Assembly: GCA_034189325.1 (NCBI GenBank) | Contig: JAXHUM010000007.1 | Span: 34,448 to 98,447, forward strand | Origin: JAXHUM01 sp034189325 | GTDB lineage: Bacteria > Desulfobacterota > DSM-4660 > Desulfatiglandales > Desulfatiglandaceae | Direction: 5' to 3' | Length of the DNA: 64,000 nt | Shown here: in pieces, positions 8,652-16,669 of the stretch | Position numbering within the stretch: the stretch's first letter is position 1 | Layout of the letters: each line of letters starts with the position of its first letter | Made by a program: the position numbers and the translations under genes | Notes under the pieces: model-generated | The model's database searches: none | Told to the model about the DNA's origin: nothing | The model's input: the letters and a program-made list of their open reading frames with translations, nothing else

Positions 8652-9028
8652 TTCTTGTATACCTGTTCGGGGTCAAATACTCGTTTGCCCACGAGTGTGA
8701 AGTTGCCTTCGCTGTCTACCTTCTTGTGGAAGCATGTCTCATAACCTGTATGACATGCCGCACCACCCACCTGTTCGATTCGGAAGAGGACCGTGTCATT
8801 GTCGCAATCGACAAAGATCTCCCTGATCTTCTGGACATGACCTGATGTGCCGCCCTTGTGCCAAATCTCTTCACGTGAACGGCTCCAGTAGTGGGCTTCT
8901 CCCGATGCGAGGGTCTTTTTCCACGAGGCGGCATTAATATAGGCAAGCATGAGCACCTTTCCGGAATCAACGTCCTGGACTATAGCAGGCAAAAGACCTT
9001 TTCCCTTTGAAAAATCAAGTTCAATCAT
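8648..9028 (-). CDS. hisI: HisI, phosphoribosyl-AMP cyclohydrolase
   Basis: This is the 126-residue Zn enzyme that opens the adenine ring of PR-AMP in histidine synthesis. Family motifs are LMLAYIN, YWSRSREEIWHKGGTSGH, the metal site VDCDNDTVLF, and the cysteine motif GGAACHTGYETCF. The chosen ATG at 9028 has AAGGAAGGA about 10 bases upstream; the frame stays open to 9124 but that extension is not family-like. No HisE domain is fused, so pyrophosphohydrolase must be elsewhere. It is the first gene of the minus-strand his run. Confidence 0.93.
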   Translation of the reverse strand: MIELDFSKGKGLLPAIVQDVDSGKVLMLAYINAASWKKTLASGEAHYWSRSREEIWHKGGTSGHVQKIREIFVDCDNDTVLFRIEQVGGAACHTGYETCFHKKVDSEGNFTLVGKRVFDPEQVYKK

Positions 9029-9226
9029 TTGATACAATCCTTCCTTTGTCCAATAAAATCTTTTTAAACTACATGATTTTAAAAAACAGGGCAAGACAAA
9101 AGCATTGCCCGCCTCTTTTACCACCCTTGCCCTATTGTAGAATTACAGAAGAGAGGCCCTACCAGAGCCGGTTTGCAGGCTGTCCTCTCGCCTTCTATAC
9201 AATAGATAGATAGATCCAAAATTAAT

Positions 9227-9242
9227 ATACAATATATTGTAT
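9227..9242. promoter_or_regulatory. 16-bp perfect palindrome, candidate operator
   Basis: ATACAATATATTGTAT reads the same on both strands. Its half-site TATACAAT also occurs 30 bases upstream (9196-9203). It sits just upstream of a candidate -35 box for parA, the position expected for a repressor or activator site. Confidence 0.45.
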
Positions 9243-9249
9243 CTTTTTC

Positions 9250-9278
9250 TTGCAATCTCCCATGTTGTCTGCTATAGG
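9250..9278 (+). promoter_or_regulatory. candidate sigma-70 promoter for parA
   Basis: TTGCAA at 9250 and TATAGG at 9273 are separated by 17 bases. Transcription would start near 9285, giving a leader of about 60 bases before the parA ATG at 9344. The -10 box is only a moderate match. Confidence 0.4.
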
Positions 9279-9343
9279 CCTCAATGTAAGTAGAATATCA
9301 TCATAAGATTACCTAGAAAAGAATAAAGGAAAGGGAGGCTTCT

Positions 9344-10342
9344 ATGAGAATTATCGCAAGTGCGAATCAAAAGGGCGGATGCGGCAAGACAACCACGGCA
9401 ATCAACCTCGGATCTTCATTAGCCCTGAAGAACCAAAAGACCCTGCTCATTGATTTTGACCCTCAGGCCCACGCAAGCATGGGCCTGGACATAAAGCCTT
9501 CTGATCTGGAAAAGAGCATGTATGATGTGATGAGACCGGGAGGAATGACCTCCACAGGCATAGAGGACATCCTGATTCCCATAAAAGACAACTTCGATCT
9601 TGCTCCCTCGAGCGCGGCACTCAGCGCGGTTGAGCAAGAGCTCTCAGGGGTGGACGGCAGGGAGAGCATGCTTTTGAACGCTATCGAGTCCCTTTCAGAG
9701 CCCTATGATTTTATTATAATTGATTGCCCGCCGAGCATCGGACACCTCTGCTTCAACGCATTACGGGCCTGCCAAGAGGTCATTATTCCTATAGACATGA
9801 GTCTCTTCTCCCTTCGAGGCGTGTCCAAGCTTCTGGAGATCGCCATCTTGCTTCAAGAGAAGCTTGGCCATGAAATTCGATCCCGAGCCTTGATCACGAT
9901 GTATGATGTCAGGACCCGCTATTCCCGACGCGTGCTGGAGAAGGTCAAAGAAGAGTTTGGAGAAAATGTCTATGAGACGGTCATCCGGTACAACATTCGT
10001 CTGAGAGAGACTGTAGACTATGGCCTGCCCATAGGAGATTATGACAAACGTTCCATCGGGCACATGGACTATGAGAATTTGGCCGTCGAAGTCCTTGGAG
10101 CTGAGGCTTATTCCCTGGAAGAGGACTCCGATTCCCTCAAGGCATCCTATGATATTCTGCAAAGGACCGAAGAGTTTATGGATGTTTTCAGCCAATCATC
10201 TACCCCCGATATCCTTCCTCCCAAAAGAGATGAGATTTCAGGTAGTGTGTCCGAAGCCTCCTATGCCGATATCACGGAATCTATTCTGGCTGATTCCAGA
10301 GGTTCTGTTTTTACTCTGGAAGATGAGATGGAGGAGTTTTGA
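9344..10342 (+). CDS. ParA-family ATPase with C-terminal extension
   Basis: This is a 332-residue deviant Walker A ATPase of the ParA/Soj/MinD superfamily, which positions chromosomes, plasmids or protein complexes by dynamic DNA binding. The deviant Walker A is KGGCGKTTT, with switch DFDPQAHAS and Walker B IIIDCPPSIG. After about residue 250 comes a Ser/Glu-rich acidic tail (LEEDSDSLK to LEDEMEEF) not seen in the shortest ParA proteins. No ParB gene follows; the next gene is a small acidic protein. With hisI behind and a kinase ahead, it is an orphan ParA whose cargo is unknown, rather than the main chromosome segregation ParA. Confidence 0.85.
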   Translation: MRIIASANQKGGCGKTTTAINLGSSLALKNQKTLLIDFDPQAHASMGLDIKPSDLEKSMYDVMRPGGMTSTGIEDILIPIKDNFDLAPSSAALSAVEQELSGVDGRESMLLNAIESLSEPYDFIIIDCPPSIGHLCFNALRACQEVIIPIDMSLFSLRGVSKLLEIAILLQEKLGHEIRSRALITMYDVRTRYSRRVLEKVKEEFGENVYETVIRYNIRLRETVDYGLPIGDYDKRSIGHMDYENLAVEVLGAEAYSLEEDSDSLKASYDILQRTEEFMDVFSQSSTPDILPPKRDEISGSVSEASYADITESILADSRGSVFTLEDEMEEF

Positions 10343-10524
10343 GGAGGGGTGGAGTTTTTCGTGCGTCAGTATTTTTTCGTAGATTTCTAAGAGAGTCTCA
10401 GGAATCGCCCATTCGGTCCTTTCCGGGTATCGATGTAAGACGATCTCTTGGGCACATCTGCCGACCTGGAAGGAATCCTATTGTAAAGGGGAATTCCTGA
10501 CCGGGCTTTTAGGGCATTTTCATT

Positions 10525-10836
10525 ATGGATGAGAGTAATTCCGAACGAGAGTTAGACTCTATTGCCGGCCTGTTCATCTCCTCAGACCCGGAAAGGGCAC
10601 AGGGCGATGACGGGGATGGTGAATTCGAAATTGAAGAATCTGTAAAGGTTACCAGAAAGTTTGGTCACTCTCACACGAAAAATGCCCAGCAAAACATGAA
10701 AAAACTCCTCTTCACCCATCTTCAAGAGGACTATTCCATCAGCCGGATCGTACTGACCAGGAAAAGCGATTCTCTAGGACCTCAAAAAAAAATAAGCCGG
10801 GAAGAGGAGGTCGTCATCTTTCTGAAGGATTCGTAG
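10525..10836 (+). CDS. small hypothetical protein, possible ParA partner
   Basis: The 103-residue protein is not recognised. The first half is acidic (ERELDSIAGLFISSDPERAQ, then a DGDGEFEIEE stretch). The second half is more basic and contains a short amphipathic segment (NMKKLLFTHLQEDYSISRIV). No signal peptide or membrane segment is present. It lies 182 bases after parA on the same strand. Small acidic proteins beside orphan ParA genes often act as adaptor or cargo linker; here that is only inference from position. Confidence 0.55.
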   Translation: MDESNSERELDSIAGLFISSDPERAQGDDGDGEFEIEESVKVTRKFGHSHTKNAQQNMKKLLFTHLQEDYSISRIVLTRKSDSLGPQKKISREEEVVIFLKDS

Positions 10837-11246
10837 GCACTGGTGAAAAGAAACGCCTCCTCAGATCCCCGGCCAGACTTTGGTTTGTCAAGCCCCCACC
10901 CCCATTCTATCTCTCCTCTTTGTCCTCAACATCATAAAAAGGAGCCCCCTTTCAAAATCAAGGAGTTTAAAACAATAAGAGACCATCTATTTTGAATAAC
11001 AGGATCTTTTTCAGCCTCTATCCGAGCGGCTCCGACCGATGGAGGCCTCCGCTGAATAATCTTCAATGTACCGCAATAACTCTGGAATGACTTTCATCTC
11101 TTTTTTTGGCATAATTTATGCTGACATTATGAAGTTTAACTCAAAAACAGGATGGCTGCGAGGCCTTTAGCGCCTTCGACCAGGGCCCGGTGCGAACCCC
11201 CTGGAGACGGTTGTGCAAGGCTCAAATCGGAAAAGGGGAAATCTGG
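10837..11246. other. intergenic region upstream of the hybrid kinase
   Basis: About 410 bases contain no convincing gene. The one notable signal is a sigma-54-like element at 11107; the rest is plain, with a C-rich stretch near 10895. Confidence 0.6.
11107..11122 (+). promoter_or_regulatory. candidate sigma-54 (-24/-12) promoter
   Basis: TGGCATAATTTATGCT has the GG and GC dinucleotides exactly 10 bases apart, as sigma-54 requires, after a run of T. It lies 125 bases upstream of the hybrid kinase start. The -12 element is TATGCT rather than TTGCA, so this is a good but not perfect match. Confidence 0.45.
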
Positions 11247-13223
11247 ATGACGAGGACATTATTATATCACGAGCTGGACAAAAGGGTTCGAGAGCTGGAA
11301 ATGGAGATTGAGAATCATCGGCTCGCTGAGGAGGCCCTGATAGAGAGTGAGCAGCGATATCGCGGGGTCTTTGACTCGGCCGTAGATGGCATGCTCATTA
11401 CGGATTTGGATACTATCATACTGGACGCGAACCCTTCCTACTGTCAAATGTTGGGTTATTCAAAGGAGGAGTTGATAGGCCGAAAGGTCCTCGACCATGT
11501 ACACCCTGATTTCCATGATAGCGTCATCGAATTCACCCGTCAGGTCAAAGAGACAGGCAAGATACAACTGGAAAACGTCAGTATCCGCAAAGACGGCACA
11601 TTCTTTCCCATAGAGGTGCATGGTGCCGCTTTCTCTCACTACGGCCAGCTGGCATTATTGGCGATCATTCGCGATATCTCAAAATACAAGGCCGTATTGG
11701 AGGCCCTTAGGAGCTCCGAGGAGAAATATCGCCTTTTGGTGGAAACCGCTAATGACGCCATTTTCATTGCCCAGGATGGGATCGTGAAATTCCCCAATCC
11801 AAAGGCCATGGAATTGGTAGGTTACTCAGAAGAGGAGTTTAGAAGAACCCCTTTTACTCAAATTATCCATCCCGACGACAGGCAGATGGTCTATGAAAGG
11901 CATATCGAAAGGTTGGAAAGAAGGGGCGCTCCCGACACCTATCCCTTTAGAATAGTGAATAAAACCGGAAAGGAGATATGGGTGCAACTTAATGTCGCCT
12001 CCATCACCTGGGAAGGGGAACCTGCCTCTCTTAATTTCGTCAGAGACATCAGCCTGCAGAGACAGTTGGAAAGTCAACTCCGACGATCCCAAAAGATGGA
12101 GGCCCTCGGAACTCTCGCCGGAGGAGTAGCACACGATCTCAACAATATCCTATCCGGCCTGGTCACTTATCCCGAGCTGCTGCTCATGAATCTTGAAAAA
12201 GACGATCCACTTGAGAAGCCCCTTCAGACCATAAAATCGTCAGGGGAAAAGGCCGCTTCAATTGTCCAAGACTTGTTGGCCCTTGCAAGAAGGGGAGTCC
12301 CCATCAAGGAAGTGGTGGATCTGAACCGGGTGGTTTCTGATTACCTCAAAAGCCCGGAGCACCAGAAGCTGGTATTCTATCATCCCGGAGTGGACGTGGA
12401 GACGGATCTTTCAACAGATCTGTTGAGGGTGCTAGGCTCTTCCGTCCATCTATCAAAAGTCTTTATGAATCTCGTCTCCAATGCGGCTGAGGCTATGCCT
12501 AAAGGAGGAAAAACTTTCATCTCTACGACAAATCTTTACATTGAGAGAGAAAAAAAGGGATTCGAGACTATTCCGTGCGGAGAGTACGTTGCCCTGAGTG
12601 TTTCTGATACTGGGATAGGGATTTCAAAAGAGGATATGGAAAGGGTGTTCGAGCCTTTTTACACCAAGAAGGTCATGGGTCGAAGCGGCACCGGCTTGGG
12701 CATGGCGGTTGTCTGGGGGGCGGTCAAAGACAACAGCGGATATATTGATATACAAAGCGCCGAGGATAAAGGAACCACCTTTACGCTCTATTTTCCGGCC
12801 ACAAGGAAGATTGTGAAGGAACATGAGCCGGACCTCAACATGAACGATTATAGGGGAGAGGGAGAGACGATCCTGATCGCAGATGATATAAAGGAACAGA
12901 GGGAAATCGCTTCACTCATCTTGAAAGAATTGGGATACTCGGTGTCTCTTTGTTCCAGCGGCGAGGAAGCGATCGATTTTGTAAAGGATCATGGGGCCGA
13001 TCTGGTGATTTTGGACATGATCATGGATCCCGGGATGGATGGCCTTGAGACCTATAGAAAACTCCTGGAGATTTGTCCGGGGCAGAAGGCCGTCATCGCA
13101 AGCGGCTATTCTGAGACGGATCGAGTCAAAGAGGCACTCAATATCGGGGTCGGAGCATTCCTGAAAAAACCCTACACCATCAAGAACATCGGCTTAGCCG
13201 TAAAGACGGAAATCAAAAGGTAG
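11247..13223 (+). CDS. soluble PAS-PAS histidine kinase with C-terminal receiver
   Basis: This is a 658-residue cytoplasmic hybrid sensor kinase. A short coiled coil at residues 5-30 is followed by PAS 1 (about 32-150), PAS 2 (about 155-270), HisKA with phospho-acceptor His296 in GGVAHDLNNILSG, an HATPase domain with N-box NLVSNAAEA and DTGIGIS/GTGLGM glycine boxes, and a receiver domain (about 540-655) with Asp in LVILDMIMDPGMDG. There is no membrane segment, so the signal is probably internal (redox or a small ligand). The AHDLNNIL type H-box matches NtrB-like kinases. The start at 11247 follows AAGGGGAA; an upstream GTG at 11190 lacks a family-like sequence. Confidence 0.9.
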   Translation: MTRTLLYHELDKRVRELEMEIENHRLAEEALIESEQRYRGVFDSAVDGMLITDLDTIILDANPSYCQMLGYSKEELIGRKVLDHVHPDFHDSVIEFTRQVKETGKIQLENVSIRKDGTFFPIEVHGAAFSHYGQLALLAIIRDISKYKAVLEALRSSEEKYRLLVETANDAIFIAQDGIVKFPNPKAMELVGYSEEEFRRTPFTQIIHPDDRQMVYERHIERLERRGAPDTYPFRIVNKTGKEIWVQLNVASITWEGEPASLNFVRDISLQRQLESQLRRSQKMEALGTLAGGVAHDLNNILSGLVTYPELLLMNLEKDDPLEKPLQTIKSSGEKAASIVQDLLALARRGVPIKEVVDLNRVVSDYLKSPEHQKLVFYHPGVDVETDLSTDLLRVLGSSVHLSKVFMNLVSNAAEAMPKGGKTFISTTNLYIEREKKGFETIPCGEYVALSVSDTGIGISKEDMERVFEPFYTKKVMGRSGTGLGMAVVWGAVKDNSGYIDIQSAEDKGTTFTLYFPATRKIVKEHEPDLNMNDYRGEGETILIADDIKEQREIASLILKELGYSVSLCSSGEEAIDFVKDHGADLVILDMIMDPGMDGLETYRKLLEICPGQKAVIASGYSETDRVKEALNIGVGAFLKKPYTIKNIGLAVKTEIKR

Positions 13224-13301
13224 AAGCCTCAAGGCCATGTTGGGGCTTGGGCTTGGAACGGTCAAAAGGGTTGGTGAATGACAGGCGGTCTTTCAGGCTG
13301 A

Positions 13302-14471
13302 CTACGGATTAATAAGGGCCGCCGGCTGAATGCTCCTATCCCCGAATTTGTCAACCAATGAATCCACGGCCTGGTTCAGGCATCGCCTTTTTTGAGACTC
13401 TTCCGGCTCACTCAGAAGCGAGATCTGCTCCCCCGGCCCGGGTTGACTCAAATGGGATAATGAGATTCCGAGGAGCCGCACCGGCCTCTTTCCCGTATCT
13501 GTTCTTTCTAAGAGGGAGCAGGCCGTTGAATAAATCGCCGCACCGTCGTCCGTGGCTTCGGCGTTCTTCCGGGATCGGGTTATTTGAACAAAATCAGCGT
13601 ACTTCACCTTCAGTGTGATGGTCCTCCCAGAGGTCTTTTCCTTACGCATCCTATGGGCCAGCCTATGGGCCAGTAACAAGAGCTGTTTCTTGGCCTCTTG
13701 AATTTCCACTATATCTTCTGAAAAGGTTGCCTCAGAGCCGAGGGATTTTTGAACCCGTGTCGGCACCACTTCTCTGTCATCGATCCCCATGGAAAGAGAA
13801 TGCAGTTTGACCCCCTGTTGGCCGAACTGTCTTTCCAGAAGCTCGACCGAAACCAAGCTCAAGTCTCTAAACGAACGCACATTAAGCCGATGCAAGGCCC
13901 TTTGGGTCTTTTCGCCGACTCCCCACATCTTCTTGATCGGCAAAGGGTCGAGAAAGGCCCTGACCTTATCAGGAGTCACAATGGTCAGGCCGTCAGGCTT
14001 GTCCATATCGGAGGCGATTTTCGCCACAAATTTGGAGGGAGCCACACCGGCAGAGACCGTTAAACCGGTCCCAATGAAAATCGCCTCCTTGGTCTTTTTT
14101 GCAATATCTTCAGGCCCTCCAAATAGGCGTTGGGAAGCGGTAACATCCAAGAATGCCTCATCAATGGAAAGGGGCTCCACCAAAGGGGTAAAACGCTTGA
14201 ATATCTTGAATATCTTCCTTGAAACCTCCCTGTACCTTGACATCCTAACGGGCAGGAATATGCCGTCAGGGCAGAGCCGCCTGGCAGTGCGCATCGGTTG
14301 GGCCGAATGAACGCCGAATCTTCTCGCCTCATATGAGGCGGACGAGACAACTCCCCTATTGCAGGATCCACCCACAATGATCGGTTGCCCTCTCAGATCG
14401 GGGTGATCCAGCACTTCCACGGCTGGAAAAAAGGCGTCCATGTCGAGGTGGAGGATTGCCCTTGATTTCAT
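13302..14471 (-). CDS. dinB: DinB, DNA polymerase IV
   Basis: This is a 389-residue Y-family translesion polymerase. The palm carries the catalytic residues in LDMDAFFPAVE (Asp9) and LSIDEAFLDV (Asp and Glu near 103-104). SYEARRFGV and the finger motif are intact, as are the HhH region MWGVGEKTQRAL and the little-finger domain. It starts inside the rlmN stop (ATGA overlap), so it is the last gene of thyA-rlmN-dinB. The C-terminus lacks a clear beta-clamp-binding motif by eye. No LexA box is visible, and its expression probably follows rlmN. Confidence 0.95.
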   Translation of the reverse strand: MKSRAILHLDMDAFFPAVEVLDHPDLRGQPIIVGGSCNRGVVSSASYEARRFGVHSAQPMRTARRLCPDGIFLPVRMSRYREVSRKIFKIFKRFTPLVEPLSIDEAFLDVTASQRLFGGPEDIAKKTKEAIFIGTGLTVSAGVAPSKFVAKIASDMDKPDGLTIVTPDKVRAFLDPLPIKKMWGVGEKTQRALHRLNVRSFRDLSLVSVELLERQFGQQGVKLHSLSMGIDDREVVPTRVQKSLGSEATFSEDIVEIQEAKKQLLLLAHRLAHRMRKEKTSGRTITLKVKYADFVQITRSRKNAEATDDGAAIYSTACSLLERTDTGKRPVRLLGISLSHLSQPGPGEQISLLSEPEESQKRRCLNQAVDSLVDKFGDRSIQPAALINP

Positions 14472-15541
14472 CCCCGTATCCTCTCGCCCCCTGGAGAAGC
14501 CTCACGAGACATTGCCCCACTGAGTTGTCCGCAGGCCGCAAGGATGTCCCGCCCTCGGCTTTTTCTTATCATTGCCGTAAAATGATGTCGGATAAGGATC
14601 TCTTGAAAATGGAGTATCCTCTCAAGTGGAGGAGGTTGCATGTCGGATATGGGGAGGGGATTAAGAGGAATAAGATTAATTTTCGCCCTGAGGCCGGACA
14701 GTCTTTTCATGAGGTTCAAGGCGTCCTGGTCCCTGTCATTGATCCCGGCAATAAGAATATATTCGAAGGTGATCATCCGCCTGTTTGGGAGAGGAAAATT
14801 CCGGCATGCCGCAAGGAGATCCTTGAGTGGGTAAGTCCTATTTATAGGCATCAGCCTGTTTCTGGTATCATCATCCGCCCCATTAAGGGAAATTGCCAAA
14901 TTGAGTGTGGTATCGCGACCCATTTTTTCTATCTGAGGAACCAGACCGCATGTTGACAGGGTCACTTTCCGATGGGAGAAGTTCATGCCGTCGTCGCATA
15001 TCAGGTTTTTGGTGGCCTTCATGACCTGATCGTAATTGGCGAGCGGCTCACCCATACCCATGAACACGATATTCGTCAGCTTTTCAGGATTTTCCAAGTT
15101 CTTGCGAACCTGAATCACCTGGTCTATGATTTCAGCCGATGTCAGATTTCTCTTAAGACCCTCCCTCGAGGTCAGGCAAAAGCGACAGCCCATGGCACAG
15201 CCCACTTGAGAGGAGATGCATAGGGTCAGATGATCCCTTGCGGGGATAAGGACGGATTCAATATGAAGGCCGTCGGCCAGCCTGAAAAGATACTTCTCGG
15301 TGCCGTCCTGAGAAATCTGCGTCTTAACTCTTTCCAGATGGTTTAATCGTGCCTTCTCTTTGATCGCAGCACGGAGGGGTTTGGAAAGATCCGTCATCTC
15401 CTCAAAGGAATCGGCGAACTTCTTGAAGAGCCAATGCCTGATCTGGCGGCTCCTGTAAGCCTCGAGTCCATTAGCCAGGGCCCATTGCTCAGCCTCGCGC
15501 TCGTCAAGCCCTTTCAGATCAACCTTCATCTCAGGTAGCAA
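14468..15541 (-). CDS. rlmN: RlmN, 23S rRNA/tRNA adenosine-C2 methyltransferase
   Basis: RlmN is a radical SAM enzyme that methylates A2503 of 23S rRNA and A37 of some tRNAs. The cluster motif is CAMGCRFC (CX3CX2C) near residue 113; GMGEPLANYDQV and LSTCGLVPQI are family signatures, and the catalytic C-terminal cysteine is in ILAACGQLSGA. The likely start is the Met at 15529 (MKVDLKGL), since the frame overlaps the thyA stop at 15531; I kept the longer open frame. The adjacent genes overlap at both ends, indicating one operon. Confidence 0.95.
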   Translation of the reverse strand: MLPEMKVDLKGLDEREAEQWALANGLEAYRSRQIRHWLFKKFADSFEEMTDLSKPLRAAIKEKARLNHLERVKTQISQDGTEKYLFRLADGLHIESVLIPARDHLTLCISSQVGCAMGCRFCLTSREGLKRNLTSAEIIDQVIQVRKNLENPEKLTNIVFMGMGEPLANYDQVMKATKNLICDDGMNFSHRKVTLSTCGLVPQIEKMGRDTTLNLAISLNGADDDTRNRLMPINRTYPLKDLLAACRNFPLPNRRMITFEYILIAGINDRDQDALNLMKRLSGLRAKINLIPLNPLPISDMQPPPLERILHFQEILIRHHFTAMIRKSRGRDILAACGQLSGAMSREASPGGERIRG

Positions 15542-16214
15542 CAGGGGCAGAAGGGGTGGAACGTGTCTTTGCGGTCCTCAGCTCAGCCAATTCCCACACA
15601 TAGTCGTAGAGGTGAAGCCCCTTGGATGCGGCGATAATCTCACCATCTCCAACACCAATACTTGAGGCCATGTATTCCTTCAAGAGCTGGATAGCGCCCA
15701 GATTGGCAGGAAATCCATTCCACAGGTCCCACGAGCGGAAGTAAACGACAAAATGGAGTTTTCCCTCTCTAATACGGGTGTCAATGCCCCGCAGACATGG
15801 CGGATCTCCAAGATAGATGGACTGAGGATCACCAACAGTCATGTAAGCCTGGTTGGTTCCCGGGCCATCGGATTTGTACATGCGAATGACCTCGGCAATC
15901 TGGGGCTCGAGGTACTGTCCATACGTATAGTCCTCCGAAGGCACCTTTTCAGATGTCATGAGGTAAGGGAGGTATTCTTCCAGATACCCTTCCACCACAG
16001 GGTTAGGGATGCCGAGAGAGGGAGGAATATCAGGAAGGAGAGGCCTGACTCCTGGATGTTTTATATGCACGGTGACATAGTCAAACTCGAGCCGCTTCTG
16101 ACCTTGATAGCTTCCTCTGTCAATCACATACTCCGTTCCGGTCTCAATGAGCCTGTAAACGGCCTGGAACCATGCATCTGGCAAATCCCGCGCTTCAATG
16201 AACTCCAATTTCAT
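15531..16214 (-). CDS. short thymidylate synthase of the ThyA fold (archaeal-like)
   Basis: The 227-residue protein shows the ThyA active site: Cys140 in DPPCLRGID, Arg160-Ser161 and Asp163 in YFRSWDLW, Asn171 in GFPANL, and His201/Tyr203 in KGLHLYDY. These are the nucleophile, phosphate-binding and dUMP-binding residues of thymidylate synthase. The protein is shorter than standard bacterial ThyA (about 264) and aligns better in length and pattern with archaeal methanogen-type synthases. It would convert dUMP to dTMP with a methylene-pterin. It leads the operon thyA-rlmN-dinB, and GGGGGAAT precedes its ATG. The folate or pterin used is unknown. Confidence 0.8.
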   Translation of the reverse strand: MKLEFIEARDLPDAWFQAVYRLIETGTEYVIDRGSYQGQKRLEFDYVTVHIKHPGVRPLLPDIPPSLGIPNPVVEGYLEEYLPYLMTSEKVPSEDYTYGQYLEPQIAEVIRMYKSDGPGTNQAYMTVGDPQSIYLGDPPCLRGIDTRIREGKLHFVVYFRSWDLWNGFPANLGAIQLLKEYMASSIGVGDGEIIAASKGLHLYDYVWELAELRTAKTRSTPSAPVAT

Positions 16215-16443
16215 AATGGGTATTCCCCCATGATATAGCGTTTAAAGATCAAAAATGGAGAGGATCCTTCTTGAACAATGCCCTGGTTCGAATCGGTCTG
16301 TTTCAAAGAGAGAGGATTCCGCCCGAACAGTGCACTTGAAGCATTTTCTCAAGGCTGGGAAGGGCTGTCAATTCTAAAATAGGAAGCTCGCGACTGCGGT
16401 GCAAATCCCCGCCAAAATCGTCGTCTTTGACGGCCTCCAAAGG
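16215..16443. other. intergenic, upstream of thyA-like gene
   Basis: No gene is seen. The region separates the divergent thyA-like and Nudix genes and ends at the left boundary of a MITE-like element. A GGTTCGAATC string at 16285 is not part of a tRNA fold. Confidence 0.5.
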
Positions 16444-16585
16444 GAGAACTCTGAAAAATGCTCAATCTTGTTCAAGTGCAAGGAAGGCGAAAATTTTAAC
16501 CGGAGGAATATCTTGAATATTTCGAGGATTAAAATGTGAACCTGACACCGCAATTGGGCAAAAGGGGGCGTTTTGCAAAGGTCTC
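16444..16585 (+). mobile_element. 142-bp MITE-like element, copy 1
   Basis: This is nearly identical to the element at 51495-51636, sharing for example CCGGAGGAATATCTTGAAT and GGGCAAAAGGGGGCGTTTTG. The right end CAAAGGTCTC is intact; the left end (GAGAACTCTG) has decayed from GAGACCTTTG. Length is the same, 142 bp, with no coding capacity. It sits between the divergent thyA-like and Nudix genes. Confidence 0.75.
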
Positions 16586-16669
16586 AAGGGTTTTCGAAGA
16601 GAGTGTGGGTGATGGACAGGCCCCTTCCTATTCTTGTATTTCTCTTGGGGTCATGGTAGCATATCTTCT

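Larger units (their letters stand above)
9029..9343. other. divergent intergenic region between hisI and parA
   Basis: This is a 315-base region between divergent genes. It is AT-rich from about 9190 and holds a perfect palindrome, a candidate parA promoter and a strong ribosome-binding site (AAGGGAGG at 9331). No coding region is convincing here. Confidence 0.7.

Noticed and set aside
16285..16294. GGTTCGAATC, a tRNA T-loop-like string
   Set aside because: No surrounding arms of a tRNA cloverleaf can be found.
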